From Spirosoma sp. KUDC1026 (GTDB taxonomy: Bacteria; Bacteroidota; Bacteroidia; Cytophagales; Spirosomataceae), in NCBI RefSeq assembly GCF_013375035.1, contig NZ_CP056032.1:3080001-3144000 (forward strand): 64,000 bases of DNA, written 5' to 3'. Below, piece after piece: positions 17,460 to 25,726 of this stretch. A program made the position numbers and the translations under genes. The notes below the pieces were generated by a model. The model was not told where the DNA came from and made no database searches. It worked only from the letters and a program-made list of their open reading frames with translations. Positions within the stretch are counted from its first letter, which is position 1. Each line of letters begins with the position of its first letter.

Positions 17460-19523
17460 CTACCAGACCTTTGCCTGGTCTACTTCAGCTTTGTAGAGTT
17501 TCTGGCCGGGTTTGACGTTAAACGCCCGGTAGAAAGGGGCGAAATTGCTCAACGGGCCGTTGACCCGGAATTTGGCCGGTGAATGTGGATCAGTCATCAC
17601 CCTGGCTCGTTGCGTTTCGTCCCGAACCTTACTGCGCCAGCTCTGAGCCATACCCAGGAAAAAGCGCTGATCGGGCGTAAGCCCATCGATCTTTTCAGTG
17701 CCTTTGCCTTGTTTCGTCAGTTTGAAGGCCTGATAGGCCAGTGTTATGCCTCCCAGATCAGCAATGTTTTCGTTCAGTGTGAGCCGCCCGTTCAAGGCAA
17801 GTTTGTCTAGTACGCTGTAGCCATTATATTGATTAACGATCACCTGAGCTTTGGCCTTGAACCGTTCGGCGTCCTGCTTTGTCCACCAGTCGCGCAGATT
17901 GCCGTCGGCATCGTAATGGCGGCTGTAGTCATCAAACAAATGGGTCATTTCGTGACCGATTCCTACGCCGATCGCTCCGTAATTGATTGCATCGTCGGCA
18001 TCTTTGTCAAAGAAAGGAAACTGGAGGATGCCTGCCGGGAAAACGACCTCATTAAAGGCTGGATTCGCGTAAGCATTAACCGTGGGTGCAGTCATGGTCC
18101 ACTCCGTCCGGTCAACGGGTTGATTCACCTTAGCCATTGCTAATTGAGTTCGGTGCTGGCGGGTTCGCTGCACGTTGCCGTAGAAATCATCCCGTTCGAT
18201 ATGTAGTCCCGCATAATTCTTCCATCGATCCGGGTAGCCAATCTTTTTCATAATTCGGTCCAGTTTGGTCAGAGCAGTGGCCTTGGTTTTAGGACTCATC
18301 CAGTCCAGTTTTTCAATCCGCTGCCGGTAAACAATTTGTAGGTTATTCACCAGCATAAGCATCCGGACTTTGGCTTCGGGCGGGAAATAGCGCTTCACCC
18401 ACAGTTGCCCCAGGGCGTCGCCCAGTTCCACATCCGTGCGGGTGGCCAGGCGTTTCCAGCGGTTAGCAAGTTGTTTTTGACCGAGCAGCGATTTTTGGTT
18501 GAAGTCAAAATGAGCCTGCTCAAACGCACTAGTCAATAAGGGGGCATTAACATCCAGCCGGTCAAACAATACCCGGTCTTTCAGTACCTCAAGGGGTGTA
18601 ACGGTCAGCAGGCTGTCCAGTGCGCGGTAATAACCAGGTTGGCCCACCAGTACCGTGTCAATCCGTTGCAGCCCCATGCTATTGAGCAGATCCCGCCAGT
18701 GCAGATGGGGCATTTGCCGACTTAAATCGGCGACGGCAAATTTGTGGTAGTTAGCTACGGGGTCGAGCAGGCCGGCCTGTTCCTTATGGGATTGAGCTAA
18801 TCGGGTTTCAAACGTCAAGATGGTTTCGGCTTTGGTACGGGCCAGGGCTGGTTCAACACCTGTCAACGTGAAGAGTTTGGCAGCGTATGTCAAAAAGTCG
18901 GCCCGGATTTTCTTGGTGGCCTCGTCGGTACGGGTATAGTAGCCTTTTTCGGGGAGTGACAAACCCGCCTGCTGAAAGTTGATGCGGTTGATCGAACTTC
19001 GTCGGTCGTCCGGAATCACGTAATAGCCTAAAAAAGCCCCCGGAGCGGTCCAGGTTACAGTCATATCACTTTCGTCGGTAACCAGGTAAGGGATTAATTG
19101 ATCATAGGCTTTGATGCCTCGAATCGTTTCTAACTCTGCCCGAATTGGTTCATAACCGCGTTTTTCGATGGTTACCGTGTCCATGCCGCTGGCGTATAAA
19201 TCACCCACTAATTGTTCGATAGTTCCCGTCTTGTTCGTTGCCTTAACTGCCTCTTCCAGTATCGACCTTGTTTTGCGCTGATTCTCATCGGCCAGTTGCG
19301 CAAACGATCCCCAGCTAACCCGATCAGCCGGAATCTCGGTTCTTTTCAGCCAGGTTCCATTGGCATAGGTGAAAAAATCATTGCCGGGCAGCACGCTCGT
19401 GTCCATCCCCGACTTATCGAAGAAAGTGGTCCGTACTGGCTTGTCGTCGGAAGTTTTTGGCCGCAAGGCTATAGCAGACAGAAACGTCAGCCCAACGATC
19501 AGTGGGTGAAGGTAGTTTTTCAT
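17460..19523 (-). CDS. M13 family zinc metallopeptidase (neprilysin/PepO-like), exported
   Basis: A 687-residue zinc endopeptidase. The N-terminal leader MKNYLHPLIVGLTFLSAIAL directs export. The zinc site is GHEMTHLFDDYSRHYDADGN (HExxH) with the third ligand in NENIADLGGITLAY, the ENIAD motif. NAYANPAFNEVVFPAGILQ supplies the substrate-binding Asn-Ala-Tyr/Phe region, and the C-terminal end with KLYKAEVDQAKVW fits the family's usual end (CxVW-like, here without Cys). M13 enzymes cut small peptides under about 40 residues. It is 44 bases upstream of the beta-lactamase-like gene in the same operon. Confidence 0.93.
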   Translation of the reverse strand: MKNYLHPLIVGLTFLSAIALRPKTSDDKPVRTTFFDKSGMDTSVLPGNDFFTYANGTWLKRTEIPADRVSWGSFAQLADENQRKTRSILEEAVKATNKTGTIEQLVGDLYASGMDTVTIEKRGYEPIRAELETIRGIKAYDQLIPYLVTDESDMTVTWTAPGAFLGYYVIPDDRRSSINRINFQQAGLSLPEKGYYTRTDEATKKIRADFLTYAAKLFTLTGVEPALARTKAETILTFETRLAQSHKEQAGLLDPVANYHKFAVADLSRQMPHLHWRDLLNSMGLQRIDTVLVGQPGYYRALDSLLTVTPLEVLKDRVLFDRLDVNAPLLTSAFEQAHFDFNQKSLLGQKQLANRWKRLATRTDVELGDALGQLWVKRYFPPEAKVRMLMLVNNLQIVYRQRIEKLDWMSPKTKATALTKLDRIMKKIGYPDRWKNYAGLHIERDDFYGNVQRTRQHRTQLAMAKVNQPVDRTEWTMTAPTVNAYANPAFNEVVFPAGILQFPFFDKDADDAINYGAIGVGIGHEMTHLFDDYSRHYDADGNLRDWWTKQDAERFKAKAQVIVNQYNGYSVLDKLALNGRLTLNENIADLGGITLAYQAFKLTKQGKGTEKIDGLTPDQRFFLGMAQSWRSKVRDETQRARVMTDPHSPAKFRVNGPLSNFAPFYRAFNVKPGQKLYKAEVDQAKVW

Positions 19524-19599
19524 GGTTTGTTTGAGGAGTTGCTGGTAGTGGAGTGGCTCAAGGCTGTTGCGCAATCCAGTGGTTCACCATTTTTCCATG

Positions 19600-19836
19600 T
19601 TATGGAGAGGGTTGGTTATTGGTGTGGTTAATTGATTTTTTGCGCTTCAGTTTTTTGCCCGTTTTACGTCCTGTTTTTTTCCAGTACGATTTTTGAATAA
19701 GCAGCGGGTTGGGCGAAGCTGACAAGGCTTCCGATCTGCCAGACTGTAAGAAGTAGAGGAAGAGTTGAGATACGTAGTGTTTCTCGAACACAACGAGGTT
19801 GATCTTTTTAGCGGCCTGGTATGGATTGTAAAGAGA
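19600..19836 (-). pseudogene. Startless reading-frame remnant behind the hydrolase gene
   Basis: In the same frame as the alpha/beta hydrolase and two stop codons past its end, the frame is open from 19836 to 19600. It reads like protein (NPYQAAKKINLVVFEKH) and has a basic tail with SYWKKTGRKTGKKLKRKK. There is no ATG at its head; only an internal GTG at 19791. I do not recognise the family. It may be the 3' end of a gene whose front was lost, or an unannotated small basic protein. Confidence 0.3.
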
Positions 19837-19857
19837 CTACTCATGGACGCACAGGGT

Positions 19858-20823
19858 TCACTTTAGAAAATCCCGTATAAATTTCTCCGTCTCGGCGGGA
19901 TGGGAAAGAAAAACATAGTGATTGCCCCCTTCGATGACGCTTGTCGTGCCATTGACTACTTCCTGCCGAAAGCGGTTCATTTCTTGTGCCCGGAACTGGG
20001 CATCAACCAGCCGGAAGGCGGCAACTTTGGTTTTACTGGTTGAATCCAAACGGGCATACAGGGGCGTCCCCTCTTTGAAAAGCTCTTCCCCTGCATACAG
20101 GGCTAAGGCCGGACACTGAATATGCCGGTAATCAGGATGCTGCAGTTTAGGGATAGTCGCCCCAAATACATAGTCGGGCGCTACTTCCCGAAGCACTTTG
20201 CCCGTCCTGGAAAAGACAAATGACTGCTGAATTTCTTCCAGTGGTATGGATACTGCATAAACCTCCGTAAGGTACTGGTTCAGCTTATCTAGTGAAGCCG
20301 AGTCCGTAGCGGTGGGCATAGGTTGTTGAGGAGCATTGGCAAATTGTTTCATAATGTCGGTGCGATCATAAGCAGCATCGAGGTAAACCAGTTTAGCCAC
20401 CCGATCTGGATATGACGAAGCAAATTTGCTCATCTCGTCACCAGCGATAGAATGGCCCACCAACAGGGCTTTCTGGATATGAAGCGAATCCAGAATCACC
20501 AAAATATCATGCGCTAGTGTACTCATATCGTAACCAGTTTTGGGCTTAGACGACTGGCCAAAGCCCCGGCGGGTGATGGCATAAACGCGATACTGGTCGG
20601 TGAATCCGGGAGCGAAGTCGGTAAATACGTGAGCCGTGTTGCCAAATCCTGTCAGGAACACCAGCGGTGGACCTGATCCCCCCCAGTCGAGTACTTCAAG
20701 CTTGACACTGTCGGCTACAGGTATAAAGTGAGTTTGGGGCGTAGCATTGGTATTAGGTTTATCCGTTTTTGAACAGGCGTAGCAGAGGATAACCAGACTA
20801 AGGAACAGGCAGAAAGGATTCAT
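19858..20823 (-). CDS. Alpha/beta hydrolase lipoprotein
   Basis: A 321-residue lipoprotein (signal MNPFCLFLSLVILCYAC with lipid Cys). The alpha/beta hydrolase fold is shown by the oxyanion segment LVFLTGFGNTAHVF, the nucleophile elbow VGHSIAG, and the catalytic His near the end in EGGNHYVFLSHP; the acid is likely the Asp in FRLVDAQF or a nearby residue. The substrate is unknown. ATG 20823 puts the start 31 bases from the stop of the M20 gene. The gene belongs to the run of exported hydrolases and likely acts on small esters, amides or peptides in the periplasm. Confidence 0.85.
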   Translation of the reverse strand: MNPFCLFLSLVILCYACSKTDKPNTNATPQTHFIPVADSVKLEVLDWGGSGPPLVFLTGFGNTAHVFTDFAPGFTDQYRVYAITRRGFGQSSKPKTGYDMSTLAHDILVILDSLHIQKALLVGHSIAGDEMSKFASSYPDRVAKLVYLDAAYDRTDIMKQFANAPQQPMPTATDSASLDKLNQYLTEVYAVSIPLEEIQQSFVFSRTGKVLREVAPDYVFGATIPKLQHPDYRHIQCPALALYAGEELFKEGTPLYARLDSTSKTKVAAFRLVDAQFRAQEMNRFRQEVVNGTTSVIEGGNHYVFLSHPAETEKFIRDFLK

Positions 20824-20854
20824 GGAAAGTTTGTAGTTATAGGCTAACATTGGT

Positions 20855-22303
20855 CTACTCTACCGCTGGTTTGCGGTTTCCGATAAAGGACTCATAGTTG
20901 AAATACACTCCTCGCCGGTCTACCCATTCCTTACGGGCCTTTTCAATAAGAACTGGCGTTTTATATAGATCCAACGCGCTTAGCGCCAGTGTTTTGGCCG
21001 CTGCCAGCATTCCTTTCTGACCAATGCTCATCCCGCTTGCCGCTACTGCCTGCCAGCTATGAGGGCCAGTACCCGGTACCCAGGTTGCCGTGCCAAATCC
21101 GGCGGTTGGCACTACCCAGCTTACATCCCCAACATCTGTAGAACCACTTCCAGCCATATCCGCATAAATTGGCTGAAACACGCTGATTCGAGCAGCGTTC
21201 TCGATGGGTGTTTTTGCCGACAAACTTTCCGCTATTTTTTGGGCAAAGGTCGTTTCTGCGGGTGTGTACTGGACACCACCTACAGTTTTCAGGTTTTTGT
21301 AAACAGCTTCGGCTAACGTGACATTCGGCAAGATGTTAAAGACACCGCCTTCGATCTCTATATCTACCTGAGTACCGGTCCCTTTTGCCGCTCCATCAGC
21401 GGCATTTTCAACCCGTTTCCAGATGCTCTTCAGCACTTCCCGGTCTTTGTGACGAGCATAATAATAGACTTCGGCGAAAGCAGGAACTACATTGGGCGCT
21501 TCTCCCCCCTTCGTGATGACGTAATGGATACGGGCATCAGAGGGGATGTGTTTGCGCATCATATTGACCATATAATTCATGGCTTCAACTCCATCCAATG
21601 CCGACCGGCACCGTTCAGGGGCAACTGCTGCGTGGGCGGCAATGCCCCTGAATCGGACGCGGGCTGCAATGAGAGCTAATGTGGAAACGGCATCAGCATA
21701 ATTCATCTCGTCGGGATGCCAATGTAGGACTACGTCGACATCGTTAAACAAACCCTCACGTACCATGTAGACTTTCCCCTCTCCGTTCTCTTCGGCAGGG
21801 CAGCCGTATAGCCTGATCGTGCCCGGTCTACCCTCCTTTTTCAGCCATTCTTTTAGTTCGATGGCTGCCGCCAGCGAAGCGGTCCCCAAGAGATTATGGC
21901 CGCACCCATGTCCACACTTTTGTCCTGAAATGGGAGTAAACTCGGGTTTAGCCTCGGTAGCTAAACCAGGCAATGCATCAAATTCTGCTAGCAGGGCAAT
22001 CACCGGTTTTCCTGAGCCAAACGTAGCGACAAAAGCCGTAGGCATACCAGCTACCCCCGCGTTAACGTTGAATCCGGCTTTTGTTAGCTCATCCTGTAGT
22101 AAAGCCGAACTTTTGTTTTCATGAAAGCCTGCTTCCGCAAATTCCCATATCTGTCTGGAGATAGCTGCATATTTTGAGAATTGTCTGTCTAAATCAGCCA
22201 GGATGGTTTGCTTATCAGGATCGAGGGCAGGTGATTTCTTTGGCTTCGGTTGTCCCAGAACCAGGACAGGTAGTAGTACCAGCGTAAGGAGTTGGGTTTG
22301 CAT
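20855..22303 (-). CDS. M20-family amidohydrolase (AbgB-like), exported
   Basis: A 482-residue di-metal amidohydrolase with signal MQTQLLTLVLLPVLVLG. Metal-site segments are LLAEFDALPGL, GQKCGHGCGHNLLG, CPAEENGEGK and HWHPDE, plus the C-terminal SGSTDVGDVSW, as in AbgB (p-aminobenzoyl-glutamate hydrolase subunit B) and amide hydrolases of the IAA-aminoacid type. A dimerisation lid runs from about residue 205 to 320. It would cleave N-acylated or aromatic-amide amino acids. The exported location differs from cytosolic AbgB. It is 31 bases upstream of the alpha/beta hydrolase gene. Confidence 0.9.
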   Translation of the reverse strand: MQTQLLTLVLLPVLVLGQPKPKKSPALDPDKQTILADLDRQFSKYAAISRQIWEFAEAGFHENKSSALLQDELTKAGFNVNAGVAGMPTAFVATFGSGKPVIALLAEFDALPGLATEAKPEFTPISGQKCGHGCGHNLLGTASLAAAIELKEWLKKEGRPGTIRLYGCPAEENGEGKVYMVREGLFNDVDVVLHWHPDEMNYADAVSTLALIAARVRFRGIAAHAAVAPERCRSALDGVEAMNYMVNMMRKHIPSDARIHYVITKGGEAPNVVPAFAEVYYYARHKDREVLKSIWKRVENAADGAAKGTGTQVDIEIEGGVFNILPNVTLAEAVYKNLKTVGGVQYTPAETTFAQKIAESLSAKTPIENAARISVFQPIYADMAGSGSTDVGDVSWVVPTAGFGTATWVPGTGPHSWQAVAASGMSIGQKGMLAAAKTLALSALDLYKTPVLIEKARKEWVDRRGVYFNYESFIGNRKPAVE

Positions 22304-22320
22304 GAACGCTATCGTGAGGA

Positions 22321-23745
22321 TTAGTCAGCATTGATTGGTGAAGGGCGCATGGGTTGGCGCTGCCAGTAGGTCAGACTGCGCCAGGCCCATTCGAGCGGGC
22401 CGAATTGAAAATGCCGTAGCCAGATCGGGCTGACAATCAGCTGAAGAGTCCAGATAGCGGCCACCAGAAAATAAAGCTGATAGAATTCCCATTCAGCGTA
22501 CTGATTCAGACCATAGCCGTAGAAAACAGATGTGCAGATCAGCGTGTGCATAACGTAGTTCGTAAACGCCATCTGCCCCACGGCTGCCAGTCGGTTCAGC
22601 AACCCCTGAACAACTCTACCTTTTACAAGTAGAATAATCAGACTGGCGTGGGCCATCACCAGCAAAATGCGCTGAAAAGGATAAATCAGGGCGACCCATT
22701 GCACAGGATGCTGTTCCATGAAGGGAATGAAAGCCCACGAATTTGGAATGTTCTGGTAGTAGTAGTAAAAGCTGAACGTAACCAGCGACAGGCCCAGTCC
22801 ATACCCCAGTAGCATCATTTGCCAGTACCGTCGGCGGGGCCACTGACCCGTAACGAAGCCCCATTGATAGAGCGCCATGCCCAGTAACATCAGGGCGAGT
22901 GGATCCCATAGTTGAAAGACCAGGTATTTGGTTTGCGCATCCCAAACCTCTTTCTGGTATCGTGAAGCCACAGTGAAATAGTCAGGTGATTTCATTTTAC
23001 GGGTATGCTCAGCAATTTCGGCTTTGTTCGGAAAAAATTCTTTCTCGGCTTCTTTCCAGGTTTTGATGGCCTGCTGCTGGTTCTGGGTTAGCGTTTGGCC
23101 CTGTTGCTGCGTTTTCTGCGCGGCCAAAAAGGCCAGTCGTTTCTCACGAATACTTTGATAAAACATTGTATTCAATGCAAAACCCACAATAGCTACTAGT
23201 GGTACACCGAGGGCCAGATAAACGGGTTTCATTCGCCGAAACCAGAAGGCAATCATACCGATCACGCCGTAGTAGTACAGGATGTCGCCCATCCAGAGCA
23301 GGACATGGGAATCGATGAGGCCAAACAACACCAGCCAGCCCATACGCTGGAAGAAGAGCCGAACGCGGCTCGGCCCCGTAGCGGACTGTCCCGTAGTCGA
23401 TGGATTGCCACTTTTCTCTTTTCGGGCCATGAACAGGATGATACCCACGCCAAAAATCATAGAAAATAAAGCGCGCATCTTCCCCTCGAAAAGAACCGTG
23501 ATAACGGCATCCAGCCAGAAATTGACGTTACGTGGATTATGGTTGAATGCATCGCTGAATCGTTCGGCCATGCTGAAATATGGAATGTTCATCAGCAGAA
23601 TACCCAGCAGCGCCACGCCCCGCAGGATGTCGATGGTCTGAATACGTTCCGCCTGCGAAACAGGCTTAGGGGGAGAAGGTACATCGTGCTCTGACGTATC
23701 GGTAAGTACTGTCGCGGCAGAAGTAGAGGTTGGGTTGGTCGTCAT
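22321..23745 (-). CDS. DUF418-family membrane protein
   Basis: A 474-residue inner-membrane protein with about 8-10 helices. It starts with a Ser/Thr-rich cytosolic stretch and then ERIQTIDILRGVALLGILLMN, the signature opening of the DUF418/YeiB group (distant relatives of acyltransferase-3 proteins). The C-terminal DUF418 part includes GRLAAVGQMAFTNYVMHTLI-like sequence and GPLEWAWRSLTYWQRQP. A charged soluble insert lies at about 170-230. Function of the family is not established. ATG 23745 is chosen; the upstream start at 23805 would overlap the preceding gene. Confidence 0.85.
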   Translation of the reverse strand: MTTNPTSTSAATVLTDTSEHDVPSPPKPVSQAERIQTIDILRGVALLGILLMNIPYFSMAERFSDAFNHNPRNVNFWLDAVITVLFEGKMRALFSMIFGVGIILFMARKEKSGNPSTTGQSATGPSRVRLFFQRMGWLVLFGLIDSHVLLWMGDILYYYGVIGMIAFWFRRMKPVYLALGVPLVAIVGFALNTMFYQSIREKRLAFLAAQKTQQQGQTLTQNQQQAIKTWKEAEKEFFPNKAEIAEHTRKMKSPDYFTVASRYQKEVWDAQTKYLVFQLWDPLALMLLGMALYQWGFVTGQWPRRRYWQMMLLGYGLGLSLVTFSFYYYYQNIPNSWAFIPFMEQHPVQWVALIYPFQRILLVMAHASLIILLVKGRVVQGLLNRLAAVGQMAFTNYVMHTLICTSVFYGYGLNQYAEWEFYQLYFLVAAIWTLQLIVSPIWLRHFQFGPLEWAWRSLTYWQRQPMRPSPINAD

Positions 23746-23770
23746 GGATTGTGCGGGTAAAAAGTGGCCA

Positions 23771-24895
23771 TTATTTGATCTTTTTCGCTTCGGAGGTCTG
23801 ACCATTATACGTCATCGTTCGCTTGGTGACCTTTCCCGAAGCATCCCGCATGAACTCAAGCTGGGCATTCATATCTTTGAACGCGAACCTGGTTTCGGAT
23901 TGGGGGATTATCTCCAGCTTCCTGCCGCCGGTCAGTTCCTCGAAGAGCTGATTTCCTTCGCGGGTGACCGTGAAGGTAGATTTTGCATCTCCTCCAAATG
24001 GTCCCTCATAGATGCCGACATATCTGTCCAGCACATTTGTGTCTAGCCGCACCGATGGAGCCTGGGCTTTCTCTGCGTAATCGACCAGGTAATAGATCTC
24101 CTGTCTCGCTGTTTCACGGAGTACGTTCATTTCCTTGAAGAACTGTTTCGAGTCCACGCCAGGCATCGTTTTCTTGAAAGCCGCTTCTTGTTTAGTCTCG
24201 TCGGATTCCAGTAAGGCTTTCATGCTGGGAAACTGGTACACCGAGGTAAAATCGTAAGCTTTCTCGGTACCCCAGGGTAACAACAGACCCACAAAACTCC
24301 AACCAGCAGCGCCACCCGAAACGACGCGCTCCCGGTTAAACGGCGATGCTATTTTGACGCGGTCCATGTATTCCAGATACTGCCCATTTTTAACCTTGAT
24401 GTTCGATACTAGCCAGACCGGAGCTTTAGCGGGAGACGACTTGGGGTCGGCCAGAGTCCCATCAATGTGCTCCCAGATTTCAACTTTGGCTACTTCCTTT
24501 ACTTCGTTCGTACGTTTTAAAAGGTCAGTTAATTTCGGCCGGTAGTCGCTCCCCATCACCTCGATCAGATGCTTCTCGGGGGTAGAATTGTCCATGTAAC
24601 CAGGGTCGGTAAAATTACTGATCGTGATGTAACTGTATTCCTTATTGGGGTTAGTGCTCATGTCGAGGCCCAGCAGGTACCAGCCACGAATGAACCCATC
24701 GTTGGCCTGGGCCTGGTGTATTTTCTTCCACTCATTTTCAATGACCCGGGCCTCGACCAGCGTGTGACCGGGTTTTAGCTTGTGAAAATAGGCTACCGAA
24801 AATACTTTTTTGGGAGCTTGTGCCAAACCGGCCGTGAGAACAAATAAGGTTAGCACACAGACATAGAGGAGACGGAGTATTGCATTAATTTTCAT
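23771..24895 (-). CDS. Secreted protein with DUF3471-like C-terminal module
   Basis: A 374-residue protein with signal peptide MKINAILRLLYVCVLTLFVLTAGLA. The N-terminal 260 residues may contain two dimeric alpha/beta-barrel-like (NIPSNAP/ABM-type) halves (YFHKLKPGHTLVEARVIENE and NIKVKNGQYLEYMDRVKIA); I am unsure of that. The last 90 residues (VLDRYVGIYEGPFGG to GQTSEAKKIK) form a lipocalin-like repeat matching the end of the beta-lactamase-like protein at 15760-17415. No catalytic motif is seen. It lies 25 bases upstream of the DUF418 gene. Confidence 0.7.
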   Translation of the reverse strand: MKINAILRLLYVCVLTLFVLTAGLAQAPKKVFSVAYFHKLKPGHTLVEARVIENEWKKIHQAQANDGFIRGWYLLGLDMSTNPNKEYSYITISNFTDPGYMDNSTPEKHLIEVMGSDYRPKLTDLLKRTNEVKEVAKVEIWEHIDGTLADPKSSPAKAPVWLVSNIKVKNGQYLEYMDRVKIASPFNRERVVSGGAAGWSFVGLLLPWGTEKAYDFTSVYQFPSMKALLESDETKQEAAFKKTMPGVDSKQFFKEMNVLRETARQEIYYLVDYAEKAQAPSVRLDTNVLDRYVGIYEGPFGGDAKSTFTVTREGNQLFEELTGGRKLEIIPQSETRFAFKDMNAQLEFMRDASGKVTKRTMTYNGQTSEAKKIK

Positions 24896-24957
24896 ACTTA
24901 TAAGGAATGGATTAGAGGGTGAGAAAGAAAATATTATCCTGAATTGATCAAATCACG

Positions 24958-25392
24958 TTAGGGGCGAATGATCAGAAATGGCTCATACTTAGGTGCCGGT
25001 GATGATCCTTTAGTACCTGTCTGGAAAGCTTCTGACTGAAAGATTACCCATCGCCCATCGGAAAGAACCTGCACCCGATCGAAGTGTGGAGGAGTCGGGT
25101 CTTCAGGTAAATGTTGTGTGAACGGTTTAATGTATACGTTGCCGTTCTTGTCCCGTCTCCACCTCATCCGCCGGACATTATCCTGAGCTGCCAGTAACGA
25201 CTGGACTTCCTGATTACTGGTCTCATTTTGTCGATCCACTCGACCTGGTTGGACAGGGCTGGGCGTTACATAATCGGGGTTGGCGTGCCGGAGGATCGAT
25301 GGCGTAGTACCAATCGACGGATTAACCTGCCCAATAGTCCGCGAACAACTACCAGTAAACAGCAGCAGGAGAAAAAAGAAACGAACATTCAT
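24958..25392 (-). CDS. Small exported lipoprotein, unknown function
   Basis: A 144-residue protein with leader MNVRFFFLLLLFTGSCS and a probable lipid Cys. The middle is polar and Pro-rich; the C-terminal half has a GNVYIKPFTQHLPEDP and VQVLSDGRWVIFQSE pattern suggesting a small beta-domain. I recognise no family. ATG 25392 is chosen over an upstream start that would bury the leader. It is the first gene behind the tandem-repeat promoter at 25.56-25.63 kb and so appears to head the peptidase operon. Confidence 0.6.
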   Translation of the reverse strand: MNVRFFFLLLLFTGSCSRTIGQVNPSIGTTPSILRHANPDYVTPSPVQPGRVDRQNETSNQEVQSLLAAQDNVRRMRWRRDKNGNVYIKPFTQHLPEDPTPPHFDRVQVLSDGRWVIFQSEAFQTGTKGSSPAPKYEPFLIIRP

Positions 25393-25560
25393 GGGTGTGG
25401 AGGAAAAGGTGGCAAAAATTAGAGGCAAGACCCTTCGTTAAATCAAATTTATGTAGGTACAAACGCCTATCTGTTAAGTTTTTGTGTAGATCAACAAATC
25501 GGGTATAGTCTCATGTCTTCTCATTGCACTGGCGGGTTATTCATCAATTGAGGCAACGGT

Positions 25561-25627
25561 CAAATCTATGACGAAGGCCTTTCGTCAACCTTCAATTCTG
25601 TGTCATCTTCTTTCAATTTTGGGCCAT
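25561..25627 (-). promoter_or_regulatory. Candidate promoter with tandem 21-bp-period operator for the peptidase operon
   Basis: On the plus strand, TTCAATTCTGTGTCAT (25591-25606) and TTCAATTTTGGGCCAT (25612-25627) repeat with a 21-bp period and match at 13 of 16 bases. In the minus direction a TAGATTTG box (25561-25568) follows after 22 bases. This copies the geometry and the AATTGAA core of the element at 12.28-12.35 kb. A second TAnnTTTG match, TAAATTTG, lies nearer the gene at 25444-25451. Confidence 0.55.
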
Positions 25628-25633
25628 TTGGGC

Positions 25634-25669
25634 AAAAACCAGCTTTTAGGGGGTACTTTCCTGCTGGTT
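25634..25669 (-). terminator. Possible terminator of the downstream HTCS gene
   Basis: A 7-bp stem (25637-25643 with 25663-25669, AACCAGC/GCTGGTT) with a 19-base loop, followed on the minus strand by a short T run. It lies between the HTCS stop codon and the next promoter, where a terminator is expected. The stem is short, so this is tentative. Confidence 0.4.
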
Positions 25670-25726
25670 ACTCATGATGCGGTCAGCCAACGCGTTGATT
25701 GCAGATGCGGTAAAAGAATGGGAGGC

